From a virus: DNA of 41,844 bases. The stretch lies in IMG/VR virus record IMGVR_UViG_3300021960_000168, positions 1 through 41,844 of that record. One strand, written 5' to 3'. Shown here piece by piece: positions 1 to 6,804 of the stretch (the stretch's first letter is position 1; each line of letters starts with the position of its first letter). The notes under the pieces are model-generated. The model was not told the origin of the DNA. It saw only the letters and a program-made list of their open reading frames with translations, and made no database searches. A program made the position numbers and the translations under genes.

Positions 1-117
1 ACAAAGCGAGAGTGGGTGGATTTAGTAGACGATCCCACCGCGTGGACTGAACAAGAGGTTAAAGAGAATTCAGTCAAATTATTTATGTCTGCTGTTCGCA
101 CTTCACTCGGTATTTAA
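1..117 (+). CDS. Hypothetical protein, C-terminal fragment
   Basis: The reading frame is open from the first base and ends at TAA 115-117, giving the last 38 residues of a protein that begins outside the window. The end reads KLFMSAVRTSLGI. It is followed after two bases by the next start codon, as is usual in this operon. Nothing in the fragment identifies a family. Confidence 0.6.
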   Translation, partial: TKREWVDLVDDPTAWTEQEVKENSVKLFMSAVRTSLGI

Positions 118-119
118 TC

Positions 120-332
120 ATGACATATGAATACGCTACAGCTTCAGACTTTGCTAAATGGAGGCATCACGCTGAACTATGTGACAATTACTCGCTGAGA
201 TTTATCATCGAAGATTGTCGAGAAGCTGCAAAGAATATGCGTGAGTTTAATGTTGTTCGCGAAGGTTATTACGAAGATCAAGCATTTACTTATGCCGATG
301 AACTTGCACGTCGTTTAAGGAAACAGTCATGA
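120..332 (+). CDS. Hypothetical small acidic/aromatic protein (70 aa)
   Basis: An ATG at 120 starts two bases after the previous stop, and the gene overlaps the next one in an ATGA junction at 329, so it belongs to a translationally coupled chain. The product is mostly helical in character and rich in Glu, Arg and Tyr, with no signal peptide or membrane segment. I recognise no family. The tight spacing on both sides is the main support that it is real. Confidence 0.6.
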   Translation: MTYEYATASDFAKWRHHAELCDNYSLRFIIEDCREAAKNMREFNVVREGYYEDQAFTYADELARRLRKQS

Positions 333-586
333 AACTTTCTATCTTTGATCTGCCTCGTGGTTCTAGGGATTATGTAGAACTACCTTCTAAACGTTGTATC
401 AATGTACATGTCTCTCGTGTTAGTAATGACACGATGGTGCATGTACAGGCTAACAGTGAACAATGGCCACAAGAATATAGTGACACCTTAGTTCACTGTA
501 AAGATGGCGTTTCTGTGCTTCATTCTGTAACTAAAAATCTGACTGCAGATGACATTGATTACTTACAAACTCACTTCACTAATTAA
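329..586 (+). CDS. Hypothetical protein (85 aa)
   Basis: The start codon overlaps the upstream stop (ATGA). The product looks like a small mixed alpha/beta soluble protein with a short helical tail (LTADDIDYLQTHF near residues 71-83). A 12-base gap separates it from the next gene. I do not recognise the family; position and coupling suggest an early accessory function. Confidence 0.6.
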   Translation: MKLSIFDLPRGSRDYVELPSKRCINVHVSRVSNDTMVHVQANSEQWPQEYSDTLVHCKDGVSVLHSVTKNLTADDIDYLQTHFTN

Positions 587-598
587 CACCAACTAATC

Positions 599-1444
599 AT
601 GGCTAACAACATCCGCCCCGCACACATTCGTAGAGCAATGCTCGATCATGACGTGCGGAAACTACTGACAGAAACTAATCCAAAGGTTCTCAAGAATGAC
701 AAAGTCTTAGACATCCCCACAGCAGTTTTACATCTCCTTCCTAAGTATCGCGGGACATGTCCTTTCGCTGGTAGTTGTGCAAAACTTTGCTTACATAGCG
801 CAGGTAATCCTGCCTACATGCGTAATAAGCAGACAGCACGCAAGAATCGCACGGACATGTTTATGACTAACCGAGATGCATTCATGGAACTACTGCTGAT
901 CGAGTTAGTCCAATTCGCTAGCAAGCATCATCTCTCACTACAGCTAGGTGCTCGACTTAATGGAACTAGCGATATAAGGTGGGAGATAGAATCAATCAAC
1001 GTCACACCTGACACTTCAGAGTATCTCTCAGCCCGATACGGTTTATGTATCTTACCAGGCAGATATAGAAACATTATGTACTGCTTGAGCACCAACAAAG
1101 ATATATCATTCCAGTTCTACGATTACACTAAGCGTCCTGATCGCCTGTGGGGTGCATGCAAAGCAGATAATTATCACCTGACAATGAGTGAGGGTTCGTC
1201 TACTGATACGTTCCGAGTCGCATTAGATAACGGTCTCAACTTAGCTGCAGCATTCAACATCAAGAAGAGTCAATCTCTCCCCCAAACCGTAACTCTCTAC
1301 GGAATGGAGTTTAAAGTTATAGACGGAGATGTCACAGACTTCCGCCCACAAGATGAGTCTGACGGTACGCACATTGTCGGCTTAAGGCTCAAGAGAGTGC
1401 CAAACATGACACCAGCTCAAATCAAGAAGTTTTGCATCTCATGA
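599..1444 (+). CDS. GP88-like cysteine-motif protein (281 aa)
   Basis: The diagnostic stretch is near residues 53-75: TCPFAGSCAKLCLHSAGN, followed by a run of basic and polar residues (RNKQTARKNRTDMF). A closely spaced Cys trio after a conserved Pro/Gly segment is typical of the phage and plasmid family called gene product 88 (GP88), whose biochemical role is not established. The assignment rests on the motif alone and could be wrong. The Cys cluster suggests metal or Fe-S binding (inference). The C-terminal 150 residues are beta-rich and unassigned. The stop overlaps the next start in an ATGA junction, so it is co-translated with the small genes that follow. Confidence 0.55.
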   Translation: MANNIRPAHIRRAMLDHDVRKLLTETNPKVLKNDKVLDIPTAVLHLLPKYRGTCPFAGSCAKLCLHSAGNPAYMRNKQTARKNRTDMFMTNRDAFMELLLIELVQFASKHHLSLQLGARLNGTSDIRWEIESINVTPDTSEYLSARYGLCILPGRYRNIMYCLSTNKDISFQFYDYTKRPDRLWGACKADNYHLTMSEGSSTDTFRVALDNGLNLAAAFNIKKSQSLPQTVTLYGMEFKVIDGDVTDFRPQDESDGTHIVGLRLKRVPNMTPAQIKKFCIS

Positions 1445-1644
1445 AACACAATCAAGCAGGGCAACATGTAGTCGATCGAGAGTTCATGAGGCGCTTAATT
1501 CGTTCCTATGAGCAAGATTTATTGAAGCTTAAAAGCGAAAGCGCCGAATATCCTGGAGAAGATTGGGTCGATGACGATCTAAAACGATTAACAAAATTAA
1601 GAGATGCTTCTTTCTCAAAATTTACACAAACAATTCATTTCTAA
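1441..1644 (+). CDS. Hypothetical small charged protein (67 aa)
   Basis: I place the start at ATG 1441, which overlaps the upstream stop; an in-frame TTG lies three codons earlier. The product is helical, with REFMRRLIRSYEQDLLKLK near the N-terminus. The next gene product has a similar segment, ETMRRFIALYHEWE, so the two small genes may be diverged duplicates. No family is recognised. Confidence 0.5.
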   Translation: MKHNQAGQHVVDREFMRRLIRSYEQDLLKLKSESAEYPGEDWVDDDLKRLTKLRDASFSKFTQTIHF

Positions 1645-1855
1645 TGAAACCATGCGAAGATTCATTGCTCTCTATCACGAGTGGGAAGGCGATCACTCAC
1701 CCACGCGGAGAGAGATCCCTATCTATGCGAAGGACCTTAAGCAAGCTACTGATAAGTGGGTAGCGATGCAACGATTTAATGAAGATCTTGTGAGTATTAT
1801 GCTCACACCATCAAAATCAGACTATTGGAACTCAGTCAGATCACACCATGACTAA
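1604..1855 (+). CDS. Hypothetical protein (83 aa), possible duplicate of its upstream neighbour
   Basis: The longest ATG start (1604) overlaps the previous gene by 41 bases; a second ATG at 1652 would give 67 residues and no overlap. I keep the longer form because its residues 13-30 (FISNETMRRFIALYHEWE) align with VVDREFMRRLIRSYEQDL of the preceding protein. The stop overlaps the next start by eight bases. Function is unknown. Confidence 0.45.
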   Translation: MLLSQNLHKQFISNETMRRFIALYHEWEGDHSPTRREIPIYAKDLKQATDKWVAMQRFNEDLVSIMLTPSKSDYWNSVRSHHD

Positions 1856-2042
1856 GATCAAACAAATTGTCATCACTCGTACCGTTATTTACGACGAAGA
1901 AAACTTCAAGACCTTTGCTAAAGGTAACGGTTTAGAAACAAGCGACGATAACTACATCGCTTGGGTGGCATCCTGTCATGGGGACTTCGATGACCCCAGA
2001 ACTTTCACAACAGAAAACCAGCTTATCTTCAAAGATGCTTGA
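1848..2042 (+). CDS. Hypothetical small protein (64 aa)
   Basis: An ATG at 1848 overlaps the end of the preceding gene. The N-terminus alternates hydrophobic and polar residues (KIKQIVITRTVIYD), suggesting a beta-strand, followed by an acidic helical part. The end of the gene overlaps the next start by eight bases. No family is recognised. Confidence 0.5.
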   Translation: MTKIKQIVITRTVIYDEENFKTFAKGNGLETSDDNYIAWVASCHGDFDDPRTFTTENQLIFKDA

Positions 2043-2262
2043 CAACAAACCACTCACAACAGAAGAGATGAGGGAAGCCTCCGAATTCTTCTTTGAATCA
2101 TTTGAGATTATTCAGAGCAAAATGCCTGAGAACTCCACCCCGGAAGATACTTTAAGAGTCATGGAGTACGTTGCGAAACTAGCAACTAAGCAGCGCTCCG
2201 ATAGAGAACGTGAGAAACTAAGAGTATCGTTTGGATTCTCAAAGAAAAGTGACAGCGAATGA
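2035..2262 (+). CDS. Hypothetical helical protein (75 aa)
   Basis: The open frame extends back to an ATG at 1978, but ATG 2035 gives only an eight-base overlap with the upstream gene and starts directly at the helical core (MLDNKPLTTEEMREASEFF). I therefore prefer 2035. The C-terminal half is basic (KQRSDREREKLR), which could contact nucleic acid, but no known domain is visible. Confidence 0.5.
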   Translation: MLDNKPLTTEEMREASEFFFESFEIIQSKMPENSTPEDTLRVMEYVAKLATKQRSDREREKLRVSFGFSKKSDSE

Positions 2263-2272
2263 TCGGAGCTTG

Positions 2273-2350
2273 ATGGTACTTCTTCTTATCCCTGTTTTCT
2301 TGATGAGCATTTTCATCTTGTGGGCAGTGGTGACAAGTAGTTATTATTAA
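2273..2350 (+). CDS. Candidate membrane micropeptide (25 aa)
   Basis: An ATG at 2273 opens a 25-codon frame ending at TAA 2348-2350. Most of it is one hydrophobic helix (VLLLIPVFLMSIFILWAVV) followed by TSSYY, the pattern of a single-pass membrane peptide. It fills the only gap between two coupled genes (2263-2369). The gene is too short to be certain by composition; a chance frame remains possible. Confidence 0.35.
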   Translation: MVLLLIPVFLMSIFILWAVVTSSYY

Positions 2351-2369
2351 TGACTTCACAAGCGCACTC

Positions 2370-2633
2370 ATGCCACTAAAGAAACTCAGTAGGAAGTACC
2401 AGAGGAAACCAGGTGCTTTTGATCGCTTTACTTGCGCTCAAACAGACGAGCAAGGATCCAGAATAAACAAACAGGATCCCATTAATCCAGCTAAAACACG
2501 TGTCACTAAATTTGATTACTTCAAAGCTGAAAGTGACTTAGTCGCTGAGGGTATCCTTGTTTACACAGACACTCTCCACGAGAGTATTAACTCAAATTCA
2601 ATCTCACTCGAGGATCTAAAGGAATTCAAATGA
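2370..2633 (+). CDS. Hypothetical protein (87 aa)
   Basis: An ATG at 2370 starts the frame and its end overlaps the next start (ATGA at 2630). The N-terminal 30 residues are strongly basic (PLKKLSRKYQRKPG) and the C-terminal 30 acidic. It has no membrane segment. The charge split might suit a nucleic-acid or partner-binding adaptor, but this is speculation and no family is recognised. Confidence 0.5.
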   Translation: MPLKKLSRKYQRKPGAFDRFTCAQTDEQGSRINKQDPINPAKTRVTKFDYFKAESDLVAEGILVYTDTLHESINSNSISLEDLKEFK

Positions 2634-2875
2634 TTGACCGACAAATTCGTCTCACAAGACCAGCTAACACCACGGATAAACTACTTCAAGCAGTAATTCC
2701 CTTTACTTTGGGTTGTTTATTTACAGGGTTTTCACTGATTTCAATGCAAAGAGCAGACAATTACTGGGAGGTAAAAAAGTGTGATGCAATCAAAACGAGC
2801 AAAATTATTACACAGCGTTCGGCTGTGGGCACACTCAAAAGCTGTGTTTCTGTTGGTCAACTTTATCTTCAATGA
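2630..2875 (+). CDS. Single-pass membrane protein (81 aa)
   Basis: The start codon overlaps the upstream stop in ATGA. Residues about 19-40 form one hydrophobic segment (LQAVIPFTLGCLFTGFSLI), preceded by a basic N-terminus (RQIRLTRPANTTDK), which predicts an inner-membrane anchor with a cytoplasmic N-terminus. Two Cys residues lie in the C-terminal part. It overlaps the following gene in another ATGA junction. Function is unknown. Confidence 0.5.
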   Translation: MIDRQIRLTRPANTTDKLLQAVIPFTLGCLFTGFSLISMQRADNYWEVKKCDAIKTSKIITQRSAVGTLKSCVSVGQLYLQ

Positions 2876-3189
2876 AACTATCAAACGTATTAAAGGGTTT
2901 CGCTCAACTAAACAACCATCACATAACAGGCACAACCTTAGCGGTCTTCCTGCACATAGGGGAGACTGATGCTGAGATTTGCCAGAGCGATATCGTAAAT
3001 CACTTTGGGATCCAGAAATCAACAGTTTCAAGAATAATCAATGTACTTAGTTCTGTGGAAACCAAGGAGGGTGAAAAAATTCAATTGGTAGAACGAAAGC
3101 TGCCACGCAGCGGTCCTTCAAGAAACGTTTTGGTCCTCACTTGTAAAGGTCAAGAATTGTTTGACCAAATGTACTCAGATTTCAACTAA
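2872..3189 (+). CDS. MarR-like winged-helix DNA-binding protein (105 aa)
   Basis: The protein has the layout of a single winged helix. A helix is followed by SQSDIVNHFGI...STVSRIINVL (residues about 38-60), a canonical helix-turn-helix with the recognition helix QKSTVSRIINVL. A wing with charged residues follows (ERKLPRSGPSRNVLVLT), then a short C-terminal helix. MarR-family proteins are about 140 residues and dimerise through extra helices; this one is shorter and may be a minimal version. It sits just upstream of dcd and could regulate early phage genes. That role is inferred. Confidence 0.6.
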   Translation: MKLSNVLKGFAQLNNHHITGTTLAVFLHIGETDAEICQSDIVNHFGIQKSTVSRIINVLSSVETKEGEKIQLVERKLPRSGPSRNVLVLTCKGQELFDQMYSDFN

Positions 3190-3213
3190 TATTCGGGGAG
3201 CTTTATTAAACCT

Positions 3214-3732
3214 GTGAGTGTTCTCCCAGACTGGCGCATCCATATCTTGTGTCAAAGTGGTGCAATCACTCCGTTCGATGCCAAATTTGTTAACCCTGCA
3301 AGTCTTGATATACGACTGGGTGAGAACATATTTGAAGAGCACGAGGAGGTGGGCCTGGTGGCTAACAACATCGGTAAACATACCAGGGAAGATCCTTACA
3401 AGCTTTACCCAAATGAGTTTATCCTCGCTGAAAGCATGGAACTATTTAATATACCAAACAACATCTCATGTCAGTTTGCGTTAAAAAGCTCTATGGCACG
3501 AATGGGGCTGGAACACAGTATGGCTGGGTGGATTGACCCAGGGTTTAATGATTCGGTACTTACACTCGAATTAAAGAACGCTCTGCGTCTGGGATGTATT
3601 AATATCTGGCCAGGAATGCGTATCGGACAACTTATCTTTTTTAGTATGCAGGGGAGTCCGGTACATAACTATCGAGAAACGGGTAGATATAACGGAGATA
3701 AACGAGTAACTAAAAGTAAAGGAACTCTATAG
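3214..3732 (+). CDS. dcd: dCTP deaminase, trimeric dUTPase fold
   Basis: This enzyme converts dCTP to dUTP (some members also hydrolyse it to dUMP), supplying the precursor for thymidylate. The family signatures are clear: NPASLDIRLG near residue 28, FALKSSMARMGL near 89 (substrate-binding Ser/Arg), AGWIDPGFNDSVLTLEL near 106 with the catalytic Glu in TLEL, and QLIFF and YNGDKR toward the end. At 172 residues it is close to the usual ~190. The start is GTG 3214, since no ATG fits before the first conserved strand. The window also encodes ThyX, which uses the dUMP produced downstream. A hairpin follows directly after the stop. Confidence 0.9.
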   Translation: MSVLPDWRIHILCQSGAITPFDAKFVNPASLDIRLGENIFEEHEEVGLVANNIGKHTREDPYKLYPNEFILAESMELFNIPNNISCQFALKSSMARMGLEHSMAGWIDPGFNDSVLTLELKNALRLGCINIWPGMRIGQLIFFSMQGSPVHNYRETGRYNGDKRVTKSKGTL

Positions 3733-3986
3733 CAGAGGCAAGAGATTAATAGTTAATCTCTCATGTGTGTAAGTTAAAACAATTTACACGAATTTACATA
3801 AGTCCAAATTAGTTGTTTAATCTCTCTTATAAAAAGAAATTAAATATAGAAATGTTAAACCTTATGTAGCTCAGTACAACTAAGTACGACTTCAGGAGCA
3901 GCAGTTGACACGGTGCTCAAACCCGTGTATCTTTCTCACAGGTGGCACCGACCTAAACGTGGCGCACTAACTTACATACTAATCAC
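3733..3986 (+). promoter_or_regulatory. 254-base intergenic control region with sigma-70-like promoter
   Basis: No gene is visible here. The best promoter is TTGACA at 3905-3910, 17 bases, then TATCTT at 3928-3933, which would start transcription near 3940 and serve the gene at 3987. Two mutually exclusive stems overlap it: CACGG (3909-3913) with CCGTG (3923-3927), and CGGTGC (3911-3916) with GCACCG (3945-3950). The left part is AT-rich and has two AATTTACA copies (3781-3798) and a repeated TTAATCTCTC. It could be a bound operator or a leader switch. Confidence 0.5.
3741..3761 (+). terminator. AT-rich perfect hairpin after dcd
   Basis: AGAGATTAA (3741-3749) pairs exactly with TTAATCTCT (3753-3761) around a three-base loop, nine bases after the dcd stop. 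It may end the first operon or bind a regulator. No T-run follows directly, so a rho-independent terminator is uncertain. Part of the right arm, TTAATCTCTC, recurs as a direct copy at 3817-3826. Confidence 0.45.
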
Positions 3987-4412
3987 ATGCCAAAACCTAG
4001 TACAAGAGCATTGGTCGACCAAGCAGAAGTTGCAGCAGAGCGTTACGACGCTTGCGACACAGCATTGAAAGAACTAAACGAGGGCTTCGGTCTTGAATAC
4101 GAATGCGCTCGTAAAAACTTAACTGACATGCTGGTTAAAGCTGACGCATCTGACTTTGATCTAACTGTCTTCCAAGGTGATAAATCACTTTTTAAATTTC
4201 CCGACTTCTCCACAAACATCGTGGTCAGGATCGATCGAGTTCCCACACCTCACAACAAGATCGATAAATTAGACGGCCAGATAGTTGAACTTGAGAAGAA
4301 ACTGAAACTGAAGAAAGCAGAGCGTAAAGCTTTGATCGAACAGTTAGTGATCAAAGGCCAGATCGATATGCTGACCGACAAAGTTTCTGCAATCTTTCGA
4401 CGTATGAAGTAA
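3987..4412 (+). CDS. Hypothetical coiled-coil protein (141 aa)
   Basis: This is the first gene after the control region. The N-terminal half is mixed helix and strand; residues about 93-118 form a heptad-like charged segment (KLDGQIVELEKKLKLKKAER) predicting a coiled coil. There is no signal or membrane segment. It precedes the DUF3150/RavA/ViaA-like operon by 29 bases and may be co-transcribed with it, so it might be an accessory of that complex. I recognise no family. Confidence 0.6.
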   Translation: MPKPSTRALVDQAEVAAERYDACDTALKELNEGFGLEYECARKNLTDMLVKADASDFDLTVFQGDKSLFKFPDFSTNIVVRIDRVPTPHNKIDKLDGQIVELEKKLKLKKAERKALIEQLVIKGQIDMLTDKVSAIFRRMK

Positions 4413-4441
4413 CGGACAATACCCCAAACATTATTTTAGTT

Positions 4442-5629
4442 ATGGACCGTATCTTTCTTCTCCACTGCACTGTGTCTGCTTCTGTGCGTCAGACTACCAA
4501 GATTGAATTCAATGATCTTGGTTTACCTGAGCAAGTTATTGAAGCCTTAGCTAACCAACAGTCAATTCCTGTTAGATCTAATCTTTCAGGGAAACTTAAA
4601 GAACACCTAAGCAGGATTAGGACTGAACAAAGAAAGTTGTATGACGAATGTACTATCAGCAACGGAGACATTCACTTCTTACACGAATCTTGCTTTGATA
4701 AAGCCAATGATCAAATAATGAAGATCCGTATGCTGGCCGAGCAATCAAACGCTGAGCTCGCGGATTTGTGGTTCGAGGAATATCAAAGTTGGGTGACAAT
4801 GGTTGGAAACTTTGTTGAACCGATCTTTGTGAACGATCCCGAAGGTAAACAGATCGCCACGGATGCTTATTTGAGTATGTTCCCCACTAAGGATGAGTTC
4901 TCCAACCCAATTGAGGTTTTTGTGGTGGGGCCTAACCCAATCCGTATGGAAGTGTCCAGCTCAAAAGAGGAGCACGGATTCTTAGAAATAGATCATGTGG
5001 GCATTGCTAACACTTCTGAAGTACTTGAAGCAGCTCAACATTCAGCTGCAGATCGAGCACTTGAAAAAGCTGCTGAACTTCTCGATGATCTAGACACCAG
5101 AGCGTCAAACCGTGTGAAAGAAAGGCAAACAGGAACTTCTAAACGAAGGGGATCCTGGGAACTTACTGCCGAGAAACTGGAGCTCATAACCAAACACTGC
5201 CCTGGGTTTGACGAGCTGTCAATCCTATGCCGCAAACTAATTGAAAACGGAGTTGCGTTACAAACCACTCAAGGTCTGGCGAAAGTAGAAGCAATGAAAT
5301 GTTTTTCTACGACAAAGGTCAAGATCAGAGAAGAACTCAAACAAATTGTCTTAAAGCGGGATACAACTGATGGCATTGAAAGTGTCAAAAAATCTTTAAG
5401 CCTATCAGGCACTTACAGGGATTTGGTTAGTCGGATCTCTGTGGCAGAGAGTGAAGAAGAACTTTTCTCTATTGAGGAAGAGCTTAGGATTGAAACCTCG
5501 GTTTACCATCAACGGGCGAAGCACCTTCAAAAGCTATTTGATCAAAGAACTGAATTAATCTCTATCCAAAGTGGATCTATTGCCAAAGCTTTGGATGAAA
5601 TCAAAAACATTAACAACCCCGATTTCTAA
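4442..5629 (+). CDS. DUF3150-like partner of the RavA/ViaA-type operon (395 aa)
   Basis: The protein is long, mostly helical and charged, with heptad-like stretches near residues 195-225 (AADRALEKAAELLDDLDTR) and 300-380. The start (RIFLLHCTVSASVR...IEFNDLGLPEQ) resembles the opening of DUF3150 proteins, which in plasmids and mobile elements sit beside a MoxR/CobS-type ATPase and a VWA protein. That gene order is exactly what is found here, so the assignment rests as much on context as on sequence. Its stop codon overlaps the ATPase start by one base, indicating coupled translation. No catalytic motif is visible; a scaffold or adaptor role is inferred. Confidence 0.45.
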   Translation: MDRIFLLHCTVSASVRQTTKIEFNDLGLPEQVIEALANQQSIPVRSNLSGKLKEHLSRIRTEQRKLYDECTISNGDIHFLHESCFDKANDQIMKIRMLAEQSNAELADLWFEEYQSWVTMVGNFVEPIFVNDPEGKQIATDAYLSMFPTKDEFSNPIEVFVVGPNPIRMEVSSSKEEHGFLEIDHVGIANTSEVLEAAQHSAADRALEKAAELLDDLDTRASNRVKERQTGTSKRRGSWELTAEKLELITKHCPGFDELSILCRKLIENGVALQTTQGLAKVEAMKCFSTTKVKIREELKQIVLKRDTTDGIESVKKSLSLSGTYRDLVSRISVAESEEELFSIEEELRIETSVYHQRAKHLQKLFDQRTELISIQSGSIAKALDEIKNINNPDF

Positions 5630-6804
5630 TGAACGACACTCTTTTCACAAACCTACAAAACTTTCGAGCTTCACTTAACGCAAGGTTTCTTGAACGTGAA
5701 GATGTAATTGACGGAGTACTTGCTTCCCTTATTACACAACAAAATACATTCTTGTTTGGAGTACCGGGTACAGGTAAAAGCGAACTTGTAAAAGAAATTT
5801 CTAAAGGATTTAAAGGCAGTGCTTATTTCGGTTATCTTCTTTCCCCAACTGCAGATCCGTCAGAGCTGTTTGGTCCTGTTGCAGTAAGCAAATTGCTTAA
5901 GGATGAGTACACCAGAGATACCGAGGGCTATCTTCCATCGAGTAATATTGCATTCCTCGATGAGTTGTTTAGAGGGAGCAGTGCTGTGCTTAACAGTTTG
6001 CTAACAATCCTCAATGAGAGAACATTTAATAACGGTAGAGAAGTTATAACAACACCAATTCAATCTATTGTAGCCGCGACTAACTCTTTCCCTACTGAAG
6101 AGTCTTTAGCCGCGTTCTGTGACAGGTTTCTCTTTCGGCCCACGGTTGAGCTTCTTAAGAAACCTACCTCTAAGCGCCGATTAGACACATGGGCAGTTAA
6201 TGCTCAAGAGCGACCAACAGTTGAATCAAATTTAGTATTTAAAGATCTCCTAGCGCTTCAAAAAGACCTTGAAAATATAGCTGTTAGTGAGGAGTTTTTA
6301 GATAAATTTGGGCAAATTATGGACATGCTTAATAATCGAGGAATCTCTGTTTCTGATCGACGTCGGGTTCAAATTCTTAAATTTATGAAAGGATGGGCAG
6401 TTGTTCAAGGTGATGATCAGATACATCCAGAACATCTTCATCGTTCACTCAAACATATTGTTTATAAAAATACAGACGACATAAACGTAATTAAAGAAGT
6501 TCTAGAACAAGTCGTTCCTACAAATAGCAAACTTATTGCAGATCTAAAACGTATTCACAGCGGAGTGCTTGCAGAGTTCCATTCTGTTCATAGAGGGGAG
6601 GCAAAAACTGTTACTGAGTTAAATAAATTTGTTATACAACTTAGAAAAATGCACAAAGACTTAGCCATATGCGAAGAGAGGTTAGACAGGATTCTTTCAG
6701 ATCGACTGACTATGGAAGACCGTAAGTCAGCAATGAGACTAGGTAGAGAGGTAAACACATCTATGACAGCAGTTATAAAATCAATCTCTGAGGTTGAATC
6801 ATGA
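5629..6804 (+). CDS. RavA/MoxR-type AAA+ ATPase (391 aa)
   Basis: The AAA+ core is complete. Walker A is GVPGTGKSE (near residues 44-52), Walker B is IAFLDELF (near 106-113), sensor 1 is VAATNSFP (near 147-154), and CDRFLFRP (near 164) supplies the arginine-finger region. The segment YLLSPTADPSELFGPVAV and the ILNERTFNNG insert are characteristic of the RavA branch of MoxR ATPases. Family members are hexameric ATPases that act with a VWA partner to remodel or assemble other complexes. The C-terminal 180 residues are helical. The gene overlaps the VWA gene by ATGA at 6801, so the two products are probably made together. E. coli RavA is longer (498 aa). Confidence 0.85.
   Translation: MNDTLFTNLQNFRASLNARFLEREDVIDGVLASLITQQNTFLFGVPGTGKSELVKEISKGFKGSAYFGYLLSPTADPSELFGPVAVSKLLKDEYTRDTEGYLPSSNIAFLDELFRGSSAVLNSLLTILNERTFNNGREVITTPIQSIVAATNSFPTEESLAAFCDRFLFRPTVELLKKPTSKRRLDTWAVNAQERPTVESNLVFKDLLALQKDLENIAVSEEFLDKFGQIMDMLNNRGISVSDRRRVQILKFMKGWAVVQGDDQIHPEHLHRSLKHIVYKNTDDINVIKEVLEQVVPTNSKLIADLKRIHSGVLAEFHSVHRGEAKTVTELNKFVIQLRKMHKDLAICEERLDRILSDRLTMEDRKSAMRLGREVNTSMTAVIKSISEVES

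Noticed and set aside
3861-3960. tRNA-like TAGCTCAGT segment
   Set aside because: The flanks do not form an acceptor stem, no anticodon arm is present and no T-arm sequence follows at the right place.
3733-3986. Known cyanophage riboswitch types (glutamine, SAM, cobalamin)
   Set aside because: I could not match any conserved core; only simple alternative stems are visible.
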